From assembly GCA_028290285.1 (NCBI GenBank), contig JAQGKD010000095.1, positions 1 through 57,142 on the forward strand: DNA of 57,142 bases, given 5' to 3'. Positions 27,578-35,875 of this stretch are shown here, in pieces (positions within the stretch are counted from its first letter, which is position 1; each line of letters starts with the position of its first letter). Below the pieces are notes generated by a model. That model made no database searches and had not been told where the DNA came from. It saw nothing but the letters and a program-made list of their open reading frames with translations. The translations under genes and the position numbers were made by a program. The DNA is from Hyphomicrobiales bacterium (GTDB taxonomy: Bacteria; Pseudomonadota; Alphaproteobacteria; Rhizobiales; Beijerinckiaceae).

Positions 27578-28105
27578 TCAGCTCTTCAGATGCGCATCGC
27601 GGCTCTGATAAAGCTTGTCGTCGGCATAGCCCATGGTTTCCGGCTTGCCGCGCCCAAGCATGACCTGGAAATACACAGGCTCCAGGCTGGCATTGTCATA
27701 GCCATGGATGACACCTGCCGGGCAGGACACGCAGTCCCAGGGTCCGAGACGCGTGGTCAGGCGCTTGCCGTCCTCATCCTCGACGAAAACGTCGAGAAAG
27801 CCTTGAAGCACGAAGAAGCATTCCTCCACCTCATGCGTATGCGGCGCATTGCCCTGGCCCGGCTGCACATACATGATGGACAGCGTGAAATTGCCGGCCG
27901 GAATAACGGAGGGGTCGCCATGCTTCCCCGAACCGCCCGCGCCGATGAAGCGATGTTGCGCGCGCTTGAAGCCCTCGATCTTCGCGTCTTCGAAAGCTGC
28001 CCAGTCGGGCTTGCGATCGCGGAAACGCCCGACATAGCGATTCATGATTTCTTCGAGCGGGACACCGACGAGTTCGGGGGGGCGGGGATGACGGGCAACT
28101 GCCAT
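27578..28105 (-). CDS. cupin-domain protein
   Basis: A 175-residue single-cupin protein. The first metal motif is APHTHEVEECFFVLQGFLDVF (two histidines and a glutamate) and the second PAGVIHGYDN. Residues 1-60 form a charged N-terminal extension. Small cupins of this size next to aromatic-catabolic genes can be dioxygenases, isomerases or decarboxylase helpers; no choice can be made here. The ATG is preceded by AAGGAG, eight bases away. A palindrome containing a -35 hexamer lies 48-69 bp upstream (28153-28174), so this gene begins an operon with the decarboxylase. Confidence 0.85.
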   Translation of the reverse strand: MAVARHPRPPELVGVPLEEIMNRYVGRFRDRKPDWAAFEDAKIEGFKRAQHRFIGAGGSGKHGDPSVIPAGNFTLSIMYVQPGQGNAPHTHEVEECFFVLQGFLDVFVEDEDGKRLTTRLGPWDCVSCPAGVIHGYDNASLEPVYFQVMLGRGKPETMGYADDKLYQSRDAHLKS

Positions 28106-28152
28106 GGCGCAGGCTCCTTGAAGTGCGAAAATAGACCAATAAAAAAAGCTCC

Positions 28153-28174
28153 TTGTTGACTGTCAACTCAACAA
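28153..28174. promoter_or_regulatory. TetR-type operator over the cupin-decarboxylase promoter
   Basis: Nested palindromes: an outer pair TTGTTGA/TCAACAA and an inner perfect 13-mer GTTGACTGTCAAC (28155-28167). On the minus strand the inner repeat contains the hexamer TTGACA, placed as a -35 element for the cupin gene, so a bound protein would block the promoter. Its first ten bases, TTGTTGACTG, and a TCAA six bases on are shared in register with the site at 32925-32943. The TetR gene ends 59 bp away. Confidence 0.6.
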
Positions 28175-28232
28175 CGCAATGGCACGGGTCCTATATGTAT
28201 TTTGAGTACATTGCAGTCAGAAATGCCCTGAT

Positions 28233-28949
28233 TCATGCGCTTTGCCTTATCGGCCGCTTGGTGGCGGTGCGCTTGGTCACGCGTCCCGGCCTGGGGGACG
28301 TCGGTGGCGAGGGCATCGCTGTCATGCCGGATGTACAATACATCGTCACCAGTTCAGTGATATGTGCGAGCCAGTTCGCGCGCGCCTTCTCCGACCCGAG
28401 GTCAACGCCCAGTGCAACCTCCAGCGTGTACTGGTTTGACAGGTAGTGGTAACAAAGCGACGAGAGAGAAAGGTAGACGAAGGCTGGATCAATGCCGGCG
28501 CGAAATACGCCGTCCTCGCGTCCGCGTTCAAGGATGAAGCGGATGGTCTCGACCAGAGGATTGTAGAGATCGCGCATCCGCCCGGACTGGCGGATGTGCT
28601 TGCCCTTGTGGCGGTTTTCTTCATTCATCAGCCGGATGGCATCGGGATTGTCGAGCAGGGCATTGAACGTGTGATGCACGAGTTGCTTGAGCGCGCTCGC
28701 AGGGTCGCTCGCACGGACCGCGAGATCCTTCTGCTGGGTGCGCAACTTCTCATACATGCGTTCGAGAACGGCGACGAACAGCCCTTCCTTCGACTCGAAG
28801 TAGTAATAAAGCATGTTCTTGCTGAGCTTGCAGCGCAACGCAATGGAATCGACGCGAGCGCCATCATAACCCTTGCGGGCAAATTCAGTGGTTGCATGCG
28901 TGAGCAGCTTTTCACGCGTGCGAGCAGGATCGCGGCTTCGGCTGGCCAT
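28233..28949 (-). CDS. TetR-family transcriptional regulator, RutR-like DNA-binding domain
   Basis: A 238-residue regulator. The helix-turn-helix is at about residues 12-58: ATTEFARKGYDGARVDSIA, then LRCKLSKNMLYYYFESKEGLF. The recognition helix resembles E. coli RutR (SKTNLLYYFPSKEAL in that protein, from memory). A C-terminal ligand domain follows, with a basic tail from about residue 215. It lies between the coxL gene and the cupin operon on the same strand. Palindromes of RutR type occur in three promoters of this island, so it is the natural candidate to bind them. The ligand is unknown. Confidence 0.9.
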   Translation of the reverse strand: MASRSRDPARTREKLLTHATTEFARKGYDGARVDSIALRCKLSKNMLYYYFESKEGLFVAVLERMYEKLRTQQKDLAVRASDPASALKQLVHHTFNALLDNPDAIRLMNEENRHKGKHIRQSGRMRDLYNPLVETIRFILERGREDGVFRAGIDPAFVYLSLSSLCYHYLSNQYTLEVALGVDLGSEKARANWLAHITELVTMYCTSGMTAMPSPPTSPRPGRVTKRTATKRPIRQSA

Positions 28950-29045
28950 CGGGAAACCTTTGTTCCGAACTCGCCCGCCACGCCTGGCAGGGCGCGATGA
29001 GCGAGGTAAATTACACGGCGGCCATCATGCCGACGGCGCCAGCCG

Positions 29046-31343
29046 TCACGCCCGGAGCTTCGCCTCCCGCGCATCCCGGATGAGCCTCCACAAACGCGGG
29101 GGCGAGAGTGGAAGCTCCAATGGCTCCACGGCGAGCTCCGAAAGCGCATTCGCGACGGCGTTGGCAACGATTCCGCCCACCGGAATGATGCCGCCTTCGC
29201 CTGCTCCTTTAGCACCCAGAGGATTGTTCGGCGAGGGCTTCAACTCCAGCGTAATGGAGCGGATGTTCGGGAAGTCGCTGGCCGTGGGCATCAGGTAATC
29301 GGCGAGCGAGCCCGTGAGTAACTGCCCATGCTCGTCATAGACCAGATGTTCGAGGAACGTCCCGCCCAGACCCTGGACGATGCCGCCGATAGCTTGTCCA
29401 TGCAGGGTCAATGGATTGATCATGCGCCCGACATCCTCGACCGACAGATAATCGATGACACGCACATGGCCGGTCCCAGGATCCACGCTCACGTGAGCGG
29501 CCTGCGTGCCGTAAGCGTATGTGTATTTCTTGTTGTAGAACGTCGCCTCCACGTCGAGCGGTTCGTCGGCCAGTCCTGCGAAAGCATGGCTGTTGCTCTT
29601 GCAGACGACACTCTCGCCGTCGATTTGCACGTCATCGCGCCCGCAGCCAAGGCGTGCGGCCCCGGCATCGCGGATCATGTCCTTCAGCTTTTCCGCAGCA
29701 AGCAGGATGGCTGAGCCACCCATGACAGTGGACCGCGAATGATATGAGCCGAAGCCCTCAGTCACATGCGACGTGGAGCCATGCAGCACGCGGATGCGAT
29801 CGAACGGAATCTCCATCGCATCGGCGGCGATCTGCGCCATGATCGTCTCGAGCCCCTGACCCACTGCGGACGATCCGAGATACACGGTCAGCGATCCGTC
29901 AGTCTCCAGCACAAGGCGCGCATCTTCCTTCGGGCCGGCGGCACCGCCTTCGATGAAGCTGCCGACGGCGATGCCGTGATAGCGTCCGTCAATCAGTTTG
30001 CCCTGCAGCGCAGTCTTTTCGTTCCATCCGAACTCTTTCAGACAGAGGTCGAATACGGCGTGGTAATCACCGCTGTCGAGCTCGGTCGAGCTGTCATAGG
30101 GCGTGATGCTGGCAAGCGGGTAGGGCATGTCGGCATCCGCCACCAGATTGCGGCGGCGCATGTCGGCGCGATCGAGCCCGAGCTTCTTGGCTGCGAGATC
30201 AATCATGCGTTCGCGAATGAAATCTGTCTCGAAACGCCCGGGGCCACGATAGGTGCCGCTGGGCGTCTTGTTCGTCGTGAGCATCGTCGTCTGCAGATGG
30301 ATGTTCTCGATCTTGTAGGGACCGGACATGAACTGCGCGACGTTGCGTGGACCGACTGAACCGTTGGTGCGGATATAAGCGCCGATATCGGCATAGGCCA
30401 TGCCACGCAGGCCTAGAATAATTCCGTCTTTCGACAGCGCCATCTCGACATCGCACTCGATGTCGCGCGCATGGTTGGCGCACATAAGATGCTCGCGCCG
30501 ATCCTCGGTCCACTTCACCGGACGCCCCACGATTCGCGAGGCCGCGGGGATGAGATAATCCTCCGGATAGAACTCACCGCGCGACCCGAAGCCACCGCCA
30601 ACATCGACTTCGATCATGTCGATCGCCGTCTCTTCTATGCCCATGGCGCCGGCAAGGATGCGCCGGTTCGTCCAGGCCACTTTGGCGGCGCCCCAGACCG
30701 TGAGGTGGTGCGTCTCATTGTTCCACTCGGCCACGAACCCGCGCGGCTCCATGAACATGGCAGCGTGACGCTGGACCTTGAAGCTCTCCTTCAGCACAAG
30801 GTGGGCGCCGGCAAAAGCCGCGTCAGCTTCGCCACGCGTCGCAGTCCAGACGATGGCGCGGTTCGAGCCGTGGTCTTCGAAGAGCACGCTCGCCGAGCCA
30901 TCCGCACTCGCGCGATCCGTTACCGCGGGCAGGGCTTCGATGTCGAGATCTATGAGCTCGAGAGCATCTTCGGCGATGTGCGCGCTGTCGGCCACGACGA
31001 CCGCGAGAGGCTCGCCCACATACCGCACCTTGTCGTGTGCGAGCATGGGCTGGTGAAAGGGTTCAAGCTGCGGCAGCGGCTGCAGGCGCAGCGGCACGCG
31101 AGGGACGCTCGCACCCAGGTCCTTCGCCGTGATGACGGCGCGCACGCCCGGAAGAGCCAGCGCACGCGATGTATCGATCGAGCGAATGCGCCCATGCGCT
31201 TCGGGGCTGCGAAACACGACAGCATATAATTGGTCGGGGCGCGAGACATCGGAGACATAGGTGCCGCGACCGCGCAGAAAGCGCAGGTCTTCGACGCGTT
31301 CCATCGGGCTGCCGATGAAGGAATTAGCCGGACGTACCTTCAT
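29046..31343 (-). CDS. molybdenum hydroxylase large subunit (CoxL/xanthine-oxidase type)
   Basis: A 765-residue Mo-cofactor subunit of a three-part hydroxylase. Molybdopterin-binding blocks are EVDVGGGFGSRGEFYPED, the SGTYRGPGRFE loop and the terminal GAKGAGEGG with the catalytic glutamate. The active-site loop lacks the AYxCSFR motif of true CO dehydrogenase, so this is a form II or other aromatic/N-heterocycle hydroxylase. Such enzymes add a water-derived hydroxyl to an electron-poor carbon, as in nicotinate, isoquinoline or purine breakdown. Its start overlaps the small-subunit stop by 4 bp. Confidence 0.93.
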   Translation of the reverse strand: MKVRPANSFIGSPMERVEDLRFLRGRGTYVSDVSRPDQLYAVVFRSPEAHGRIRSIDTSRALALPGVRAVITAKDLGASVPRVPLRLQPLPQLEPFHQPMLAHDKVRYVGEPLAVVVADSAHIAEDALELIDLDIEALPAVTDRASADGSASVLFEDHGSNRAIVWTATRGEADAAFAGAHLVLKESFKVQRHAAMFMEPRGFVAEWNNETHHLTVWGAAKVAWTNRRILAGAMGIEETAIDMIEVDVGGGFGSRGEFYPEDYLIPAASRIVGRPVKWTEDRREHLMCANHARDIECDVEMALSKDGIILGLRGMAYADIGAYIRTNGSVGPRNVAQFMSGPYKIENIHLQTTMLTTNKTPSGTYRGPGRFETDFIRERMIDLAAKKLGLDRADMRRRNLVADADMPYPLASITPYDSSTELDSGDYHAVFDLCLKEFGWNEKTALQGKLIDGRYHGIAVGSFIEGGAAGPKEDARLVLETDGSLTVYLGSSAVGQGLETIMAQIAADAMEIPFDRIRVLHGSTSHVTEGFGSYHSRSTVMGGSAILLAAEKLKDMIRDAGAARLGCGRDDVQIDGESVVCKSNSHAFAGLADEPLDVEATFYNKKYTYAYGTQAAHVSVDPGTGHVRVIDYLSVEDVGRMINPLTLHGQAIGGIVQGLGGTFLEHLVYDEHGQLLTGSLADYLMPTASDFPNIRSITLELKPSPNNPLGAKGAGEGGIIPVGGIVANAVANALSELAVEPLELPLSPPRLWRLIRDAREAKLRA

Positions 31344-31813
31344 TCTCCCTTGCTCCCGTAAGCAGAGCGGGCATCGAGAACGGCTTCCACGATTGGAATA
31401 TAGCCGGTGCAGCGGCAGATATTGCCGGAGAGCACATCGCGCACACGCTCTTCGTCGGCGTCGGGCTCATGGGTCAGCAGCGCATGCGCGGTCGTCACCA
31501 TGCCCGGTGTGCAGAAGCCGCATTGCAGTGCGTGATGCTTGCGGAAGGACGCCTGCAACGGCGTCAGGGCCTCGTCGTTCGAGAGGCCCTCGACGGTCAC
31601 AACCGTGTCACCCGATGCCTGCACCGCGAGCATCAGGCATGAGCGCACGGCTGCGCCATTGACGATGACAGTGCACGCGCCGCAGACGCCATGTTCACAG
31701 CCCAGATGCGTGCCCGTGAGGCCGAGTTCCGAGCGCAGGCAATCTGCGAGCGTCATGCGCGGATCGACATCCACGGAGACGGGCTTGCCGTTGACTTCAA
31801 ATTCGATTTGCAT
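31340..31813 (-). CDS. molybdenum hydroxylase small 2Fe-2S subunit (CoxS type)
   Basis: A 157-residue iron-sulfur subunit with two clusters: plant-type C39, C44, C47, C59 (CEHGVCGAC) and the alpha-helical domain C98, C101, C133, C135 (CGFC, CRC). It carries electrons from the Mo site to FAD. ATG at 31813 gives MQIEFEVNGKPVSVDVD and has AGGTG upstream; a GTG three codons earlier is possible but less likely. It lies between the medium and large subunit genes in the order M-S-L. Confidence 0.95.
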   Translation of the reverse strand: MQIEFEVNGKPVSVDVDPRMTLADCLRSELGLTGTHLGCEHGVCGACTVIVNGAAVRSCLMLAVQASGDTVVTVEGLSNDEALTPLQASFRKHHALQCGFCTPGMVTTAHALLTHEPDADEERVRDVLSGNICRCTGYIPIVEAVLDARSAYGSKGE

Positions 31814-31828
31814 GGAGATCACCTGAAA

Positions 31829-32680
31829 TCAGCGGGCCGCGTGCGTCAGCGCGCGCTCGACCAGGGTTGCGACGAGTGCGCGGCGATAGTCGGCCGGCGC
31901 GTGAATATCGGATGGCGGATCGACTTCAGCGCTTGCAGCCGCGGCCGCCGCCGCAATCGCTCCGGGGGTCACCGCCATGCCATTGAGCGCGGACTCGGCA
32001 GTCGCAAGGCGGCGGGGACGATCCGACGCGCCGATGACGCCGATATGCGTGTTGCTCGCATGGCCCTGCGCGTCGAGATCGTAATAGGCCGCCACGCCAG
32101 CGAGCGCGAAATCTCCGCGACGGCGTGCGAATTCCTGAAAGCCCCAGCGGCGTGCCTGCGGCCAGAAAGGCAGCAGGATTTCGGTGATCAGTTCATCGGC
32201 TTCAAGACAGGTCTGCAGCGCGCCCTCGAAAAAATCAGCAGCCGCGACTTTGCGTTCACCCTTGCTGCCGACGATGGTGAGAATTGCATCACAGCTTGCC
32301 GCAATGCCGGGCATTTCGGCTGCCGGATCGGCATGAGCGAGCGACCCGCCGACGGTACCACGATTGCGGATCTGGTAGTGCGCGACATGCTTGATGGCTT
32401 CCGCCAGCAACGGATGGGCAGACAGCAGGCGTGCGTCCGTCTCGATGTCGTGCCAGCGAACCTTGGCGCCGAGTATGACGCCGCGCTCATCGATCGTGAT
32501 GCGGTCCAGACCTCGCACATGTTTGAGGTCGACGATCAATTCGGGGGCGGAAAGCCGGAAGGCGAGGATCGGCATCAGGCTCTGGCCGCCGGAAAGGGCC
32601 TTCGCATCGCAGGAACCTAGCAACGCCACGGCCTCGGCGACCGACGTCGGCGCGGCATATCGGAATGGAGCAAGCTTCAT
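31829..32680 (-). CDS. molybdenum hydroxylase FAD-binding medium subunit (CoxM type)
   Basis: A 283-residue flavoprotein subunit. The FAD pyrophosphate-binding signature AKALSGGQSLMPIL is at about residues 31-44, and IRNRGTVGGSLAHADPAAEMPG at about 106-128 is the second conserved FAD motif. A CO dehydrogenase flavoprotein C-terminal domain follows from residue 175. It is the first gene of the coxM-coxS-coxL unit. Its promoter lies in the 411-bp gap shared with the divergent ABC importer. Confidence 0.94.
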   Translation of the reverse strand: MKLAPFRYAAPTSVAEAVALLGSCDAKALSGGQSLMPILAFRLSAPELIVDLKHVRGLDRITIDERGVILGAKVRWHDIETDARLLSAHPLLAEAIKHVAHYQIRNRGTVGGSLAHADPAAEMPGIAASCDAILTIVGSKGERKVAAADFFEGALQTCLEADELITEILLPFWPQARRWGFQEFARRRGDFALAGVAAYYDLDAQGHASNTHIGVIGASDRPRRLATAESALNGMAVTPGAIAAAAAAASAEVDPPSDIHAPADYRRALVATLVERALTHAAR

Positions 32681-33091
32681 AGGTGTACTCGAGTCTGATC
32701 AGCTGAGAGGGCAGAAGGCAGTCGCGCGAGGACCGCAGCGCACTGCGGGAGGAATATGAGTTGCCGGCCGAGCCGCCGGCGATTTTTCCCGAAACGAGCC
32801 GCCGCGAAACGCACGGCGCGCATAGGTTTCAGAACGAGAGGTCGAAACTGCATGGCGGCTATTTCGATACCATTCCAGATACCCCGTCAAGCACCGCTAC
32901 CGCGACTCCGGGCGCAATTCCGGATTGTTGACTGGCCGGTCAATTGCATCCTAAGCTCGGTGCGGCTTGTACCTGATGGGCAGGGTTGAAGAGATGATAC
33001 GCCAGCAAATCAACACGTCATCCTTGTACGCCTTCACGAGCCCCCTTCGTCGGACACCGCGTTCGCTTTGCTTTTTCATTAAGGGGTATCC
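32681..33091. promoter_or_regulatory. divergent regulatory region, 411 bp
   Basis: This holds no supportable gene. It separates the coxM start (minus) from the ABC ATPase start (plus), so both promoters are here. The palindrome at 32928-32943 is in its right half. In each direction the palindrome offers a TTGAC hexamer that could serve as -35; the matching -10 elements are weak. Confidence 0.6.
32928..32943. promoter_or_regulatory. RutR/TetR-like operator, site 2
   Basis: A 16-bp near-palindrome, TTGACTGGCCGGTCAA: arms TTGAC and GTCAA six bases apart, one mismatched inner pair. It has the same spacing as the two sites at 40566 and 40677, and it shares TTGTTGACTG in register with the cupin promoter site. 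Because TTGAC is also a -35 sequence, chance is not negligible for one site alone. Confidence 0.55.
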
Positions 33092-33934
33092 TTGCCAGTA
33101 TCGTCGCAAGTGAAGACACTCACGCAACTGGCCGATCCGCTTGGCGCCCCGGCCGCGCCGCTGATCGCCATCAAAAATCTCCAGAAACTGTTCGCAACCC
33201 GCTCGGGGGAGACGGTTCACGCACTATCAAATATCGACCTCGACGTCGCCGATCACGAATTCATCTCCGTCGTCGGACCGAGCGGTTGCGGAAAGACGAC
33301 GTTGCTGCGCATCCTGGCAGGGCTCGACGTGGCCAGCGGGGGTACGGCCACTGTAGCCGGAGAGCAGCTCACGGGTCCGCGTCCCGACGTCGGCGTCGTG
33401 TTCCAGCAGGCGACGCTTCTGCCTTGGAACAACGTTCTCTCGAATGTGCTTCTTCCGCTACAGCTGAAGGGGGATCGCTCGCAGGCGTCCATCGCGCGCG
33501 CCACGAAGTTGCTGACTTTCATGGGTCTCGGGGACTTCGCCCAAAAATATCCCTTCGAATTGTCTGGGGGAATGCAACAGCGCGTTGCCATTTGCCGCGC
33601 GCTCATGCGCGATCCAAAAATCCTGTTGATGGACGAGCCTTTCGGCGCGCTCGATGCGATGACGCGCGAAATGCTCAACATGGAACTGATGCGCGTGTGG
33701 TCCGAAGAAAAGAAGACGGTGGTCTTCATCACGCACAGCATTCCCGAGGCGGTCTTGCTTGGCGATCGCGTCGTTGTCATGTCGCCACGGCCCGGTCGCA
33801 TCTCGGCGGTCGTGCACGTGGATATTCCCCGTCCGCGCAGCCTTCGCACCATGGGGCAGCCGCGATTCGGAGAGCTCTGCGACCAGATCCGCGCCATGTT
33901 CGGGGCCGAGACCCACGCGGTGGCTGCGCTATGA
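33092..33934 (+). CDS. ABC importer ATPase (SsuB/TauB/NitT type)
   Basis: A 280-residue nucleotide-binding subunit. Walker A is GPSGCGKT (residues 62-69), the Q-loop is VVFQQATLLPWNNVLSNV, the signature LSGGMQQRVAICRAL and Walker B ILLMDEPFGALDAMTRE, with the switch histidine in VVFITHSIPEAV. The start is TTG at 33092, with AAGGGG five bases before it; a GTG at 33110 is an alternative. It is the first gene of a complete importer and overlaps the permease gene by 4 bp. Confidence 0.93.
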   Translation: MPVSSQVKTLTQLADPLGAPAAPLIAIKNLQKLFATRSGETVHALSNIDLDVADHEFISVVGPSGCGKTTLLRILAGLDVASGGTATVAGEQLTGPRPDVGVVFQQATLLPWNNVLSNVLLPLQLKGDRSQASIARATKLLTFMGLGDFAQKYPFELSGGMQQRVAICRALMRDPKILLMDEPFGALDAMTREMLNMELMRVWSEEKKTVVFITHSIPEAVLLGDRVVVMSPRPGRISAVVHVDIPRPRSLRTMGQPRFGELCDQIRAMFGAETHAVAAL

Positions 33935-34716
33935 AAAAGGGCGCGTCCTCCATGCACCGCATCCAATCACTGGCACTCATTGCGAGCCTTCTGGTGCTGT
34001 GGGAAGGGGCCTGCCGCGTCTTCGGCGTTTCGTCCCTGATCCTGCCGACGCCGAGTTCCATCGCGGTGCGCTTCGTGGACCTCATCGTATCAGGCACGAT
34101 CTGGCCCCATCTCGGCGCTACGCTTGCGGCAGTCCTGTCAGGCTTTGGCCTCGGTGTCGCGGCGGGGTTGGTGTCAGGCGCGACGATCTCGCTGGTCCCG
34201 GCGGTCGAGCGGCTCGTCTACCCCTACGTCGTGGCTCTGCAGACGGTGCCGAAGATCGCCATCGCGCCTTTGTTCATCATCTGGTTCGGCTATGGACTGG
34301 CGTCCAAAATCGTCATCACCGCGCTAGTCTGTTTCTTTCCGGTCCTCGTCAGCGTAATGGCCGGTTTCCATTCGACGGACCGCGACCAGCTCGACATGAT
34401 GAAGGCCTTCGGCGCAACGCCCATGCAGATCCTGCTGCGCTTGCGGCTGCCGTCGGCGCTCGTACTCATCTTCGCGGGTCTCGAAATCGCAGCCGTCATG
34501 GCAGTGATCGGGGCTGTAGTCGGTGAATTCGTGGGCGCGCAGCAGGGTCTGGGCTATCTCATCACGGCGCTGAACTTCAGCCTCGATGTACCCGGCGTCT
34601 TCGCCGTCCTCATCTTTCTCTCGCTGATTGGCGTTGCGCTCCACGGCATCGTCCGCACAGCTGCAAAGCGCTTTGTTTTTTGGATCCGGCGCGAGCAAAC
34701 GCCGATCACCACCTGA
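33931..34716 (+). CDS. ABC importer permease (SsuC/TauC type)
   Basis: A 261-residue BPD_transp_1 permease with about six membrane helices. The EAA loop that contacts the ATPase reads DMMKAFGATPMQILLRLRLPSAL (residues about 147-170). Early segments ILPTPSSIAVRFVDLI and VVALQTVPKIAIAPLFIIWFG are typical of the nitrate/sulfonate/pyrimidine-precursor importer group. ATG overlaps the ATPase stop (ATGA). The binding-protein gene follows after 24 bp. Confidence 0.93.
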   Translation: MKKGASSMHRIQSLALIASLLVLWEGACRVFGVSSLILPTPSSIAVRFVDLIVSGTIWPHLGATLAAVLSGFGLGVAAGLVSGATISLVPAVERLVYPYVVALQTVPKIAIAPLFIIWFGYGLASKIVITALVCFFPVLVSVMAGFHSTDRDQLDMMKAFGATPMQILLRLRLPSALVLIFAGLEIAAVMAVIGAVVGEFVGAQQGLGYLITALNFSLDVPGVFAVLIFLSLIGVALHGIVRTAAKRFVFWIRREQTPITT

Positions 34717-34740
34717 ACGATATTCATCAAGGAGAGCAGC

Positions 34741-35835
34741 ATGAAGCCGAACCTGATGCGCAACAGCCTGGCCGCGGCCATGGCCGTGTCCCTGGCGTGG
34801 TGCGGCGCCTTGCAGAGCGCCACCGCGCTCGAAAAGGTGCGGCTGCTGATCCCCGTGCGCGCGATCGACGAAGCTTTCGCGCCCTTCGTGGTTGCCAAGC
34901 AACTCGGCTATTTCGAGAAGGAAGGCTACGACGTAAGTCTTCTCGCGGTCGGCGGCTCCAATGAATCGGCAATCCAGATTTCAGCTGGCAACGGCGAGGT
35001 CGGCGCGGCCTCGCCCGGCGAGGCGCTCGTCGGCATGCAATCGGGCAAGCTGGATATTCGTTATTTCTATTCGCTCTATTACGCGAACATCTGGTCTGTC
35101 GCGGTGCTGCCCGACAGCCCCATCAAGTCTATGTCGGACCTGAAGGGCATGAAGCTCGGCGTTCAGTCCATGGGCAGCGCCGGCACCACATTCGGTCGTG
35201 CCTTTGCAACACAGGCTGGCCTGGATGGCCAGAAGGACGTCACATTCCTGCCGATTGGAATGGGCGCGCAGGCGATCACCTCCGTGAAGCAGAAGATGGT
35301 CGACGGCATTGTGTATTGGGATGCCGCGCTCGCCAAGTTCATCACGTCGGGCCTCGACCTGCGTATCGTACCCTCACCGGAAAACTTACGTACGCTCCCG
35401 GATGTCGGGTTGCTCGCCAAGCCCGAGACGATCGAGAAGAACCCGAAAATGCTGGTGGGTGTCGCACGCGCTGTCGCCAAGGGCTATGACTTCACCATGG
35501 CGAACCCCGAGGCTGCCGTGCTGATGACCTGGAAGACCTATCCGGAAGCACGCGTGCAGGATCCCGATCCGGCCAAGGCTCTCGCGGCGGGCGTGATGGT
35601 GAGCCAGGGACGGATGAAGATCTGGAACACAGCCAAGACCGGTGACAAGCACGGGCTTCTCTTCGCGGACGATTGGACCCGCCTCATTCAATTCATGGTC
35701 GACCAGAAGATCATGCCGGCAGCTGTGCCCGTCGATCACGTCATCACCAATCAACTGATCGACCAGATCAACACATACGACCGTGCCGCTGTCGTTGCGG
35801 AAGGCAAGAAGGCCGATCTCAACAAGCTGAGATAA
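34741..35835 (+). CDS. ABC importer substrate-binding protein (NMT1/SsuA type)
   Basis: A 364-residue periplasmic protein with a signal peptide to about residue 29 (SATA-LEKVRLL). The fold pattern is FAPFVVAKQLGYFEKEGYDV, then GGSNESAIQISAGNGEVGAASPGEALV and SDLKGMKLGVQSMGSAGTT. NMT1/THI5-like receptors bind pyrimidines, sulfonates or aromatic acids. With the ATPase and permease this makes a self-sufficient importer, divergent from the molybdenum hydroxylase genes. The shared regulatory gap suggests the importer brings in the hydroxylase substrate or its precursor. Confidence 0.9.
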   Translation: MKPNLMRNSLAAAMAVSLAWCGALQSATALEKVRLLIPVRAIDEAFAPFVVAKQLGYFEKEGYDVSLLAVGGSNESAIQISAGNGEVGAASPGEALVGMQSGKLDIRYFYSLYYANIWSVAVLPDSPIKSMSDLKGMKLGVQSMGSAGTTFGRAFATQAGLDGQKDVTFLPIGMGAQAITSVKQKMVDGIVYWDAALAKFITSGLDLRIVPSPENLRTLPDVGLLAKPETIEKNPKMLVGVARAVAKGYDFTMANPEAAVLMTWKTYPEARVQDPDPAKALAAGVMVSQGRMKIWNTAKTGDKHGLLFADDWTRLIQFMVDQKIMPAAVPVDHVITNQLIDQINTYDRAAVVAEGKKADLNKLR

Positions 35836-35843
35836 TCAAAGTG

Positions 35844-35870
35844 CGACCGGCGGAGAGAATCCGCCGGTCG
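35844..35870. terminator. bidirectional hairpin terminator
   Basis: A perfect 11-bp stem, CGACCGGCGGA and TCCGCCGGTCG, around loop GAGAA. It lies between the convergent ends of the binding-protein gene (9 bp before it) and the aldehyde dehydrogenase gene (6 bp after it). T-tracts are poor on both sides. Confidence 0.75.
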
Positions 35871-35875
35871 TGACC

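Noticed and set aside
29046..32680. Carbon monoxide dehydrogenase (coxMSL) as the name of the hydroxylase
   Set aside because: The large subunit lacks the AYxCSFR active-site loop of CO-oxidising enzymes, and no coxDEF-type maturation genes are adjacent.
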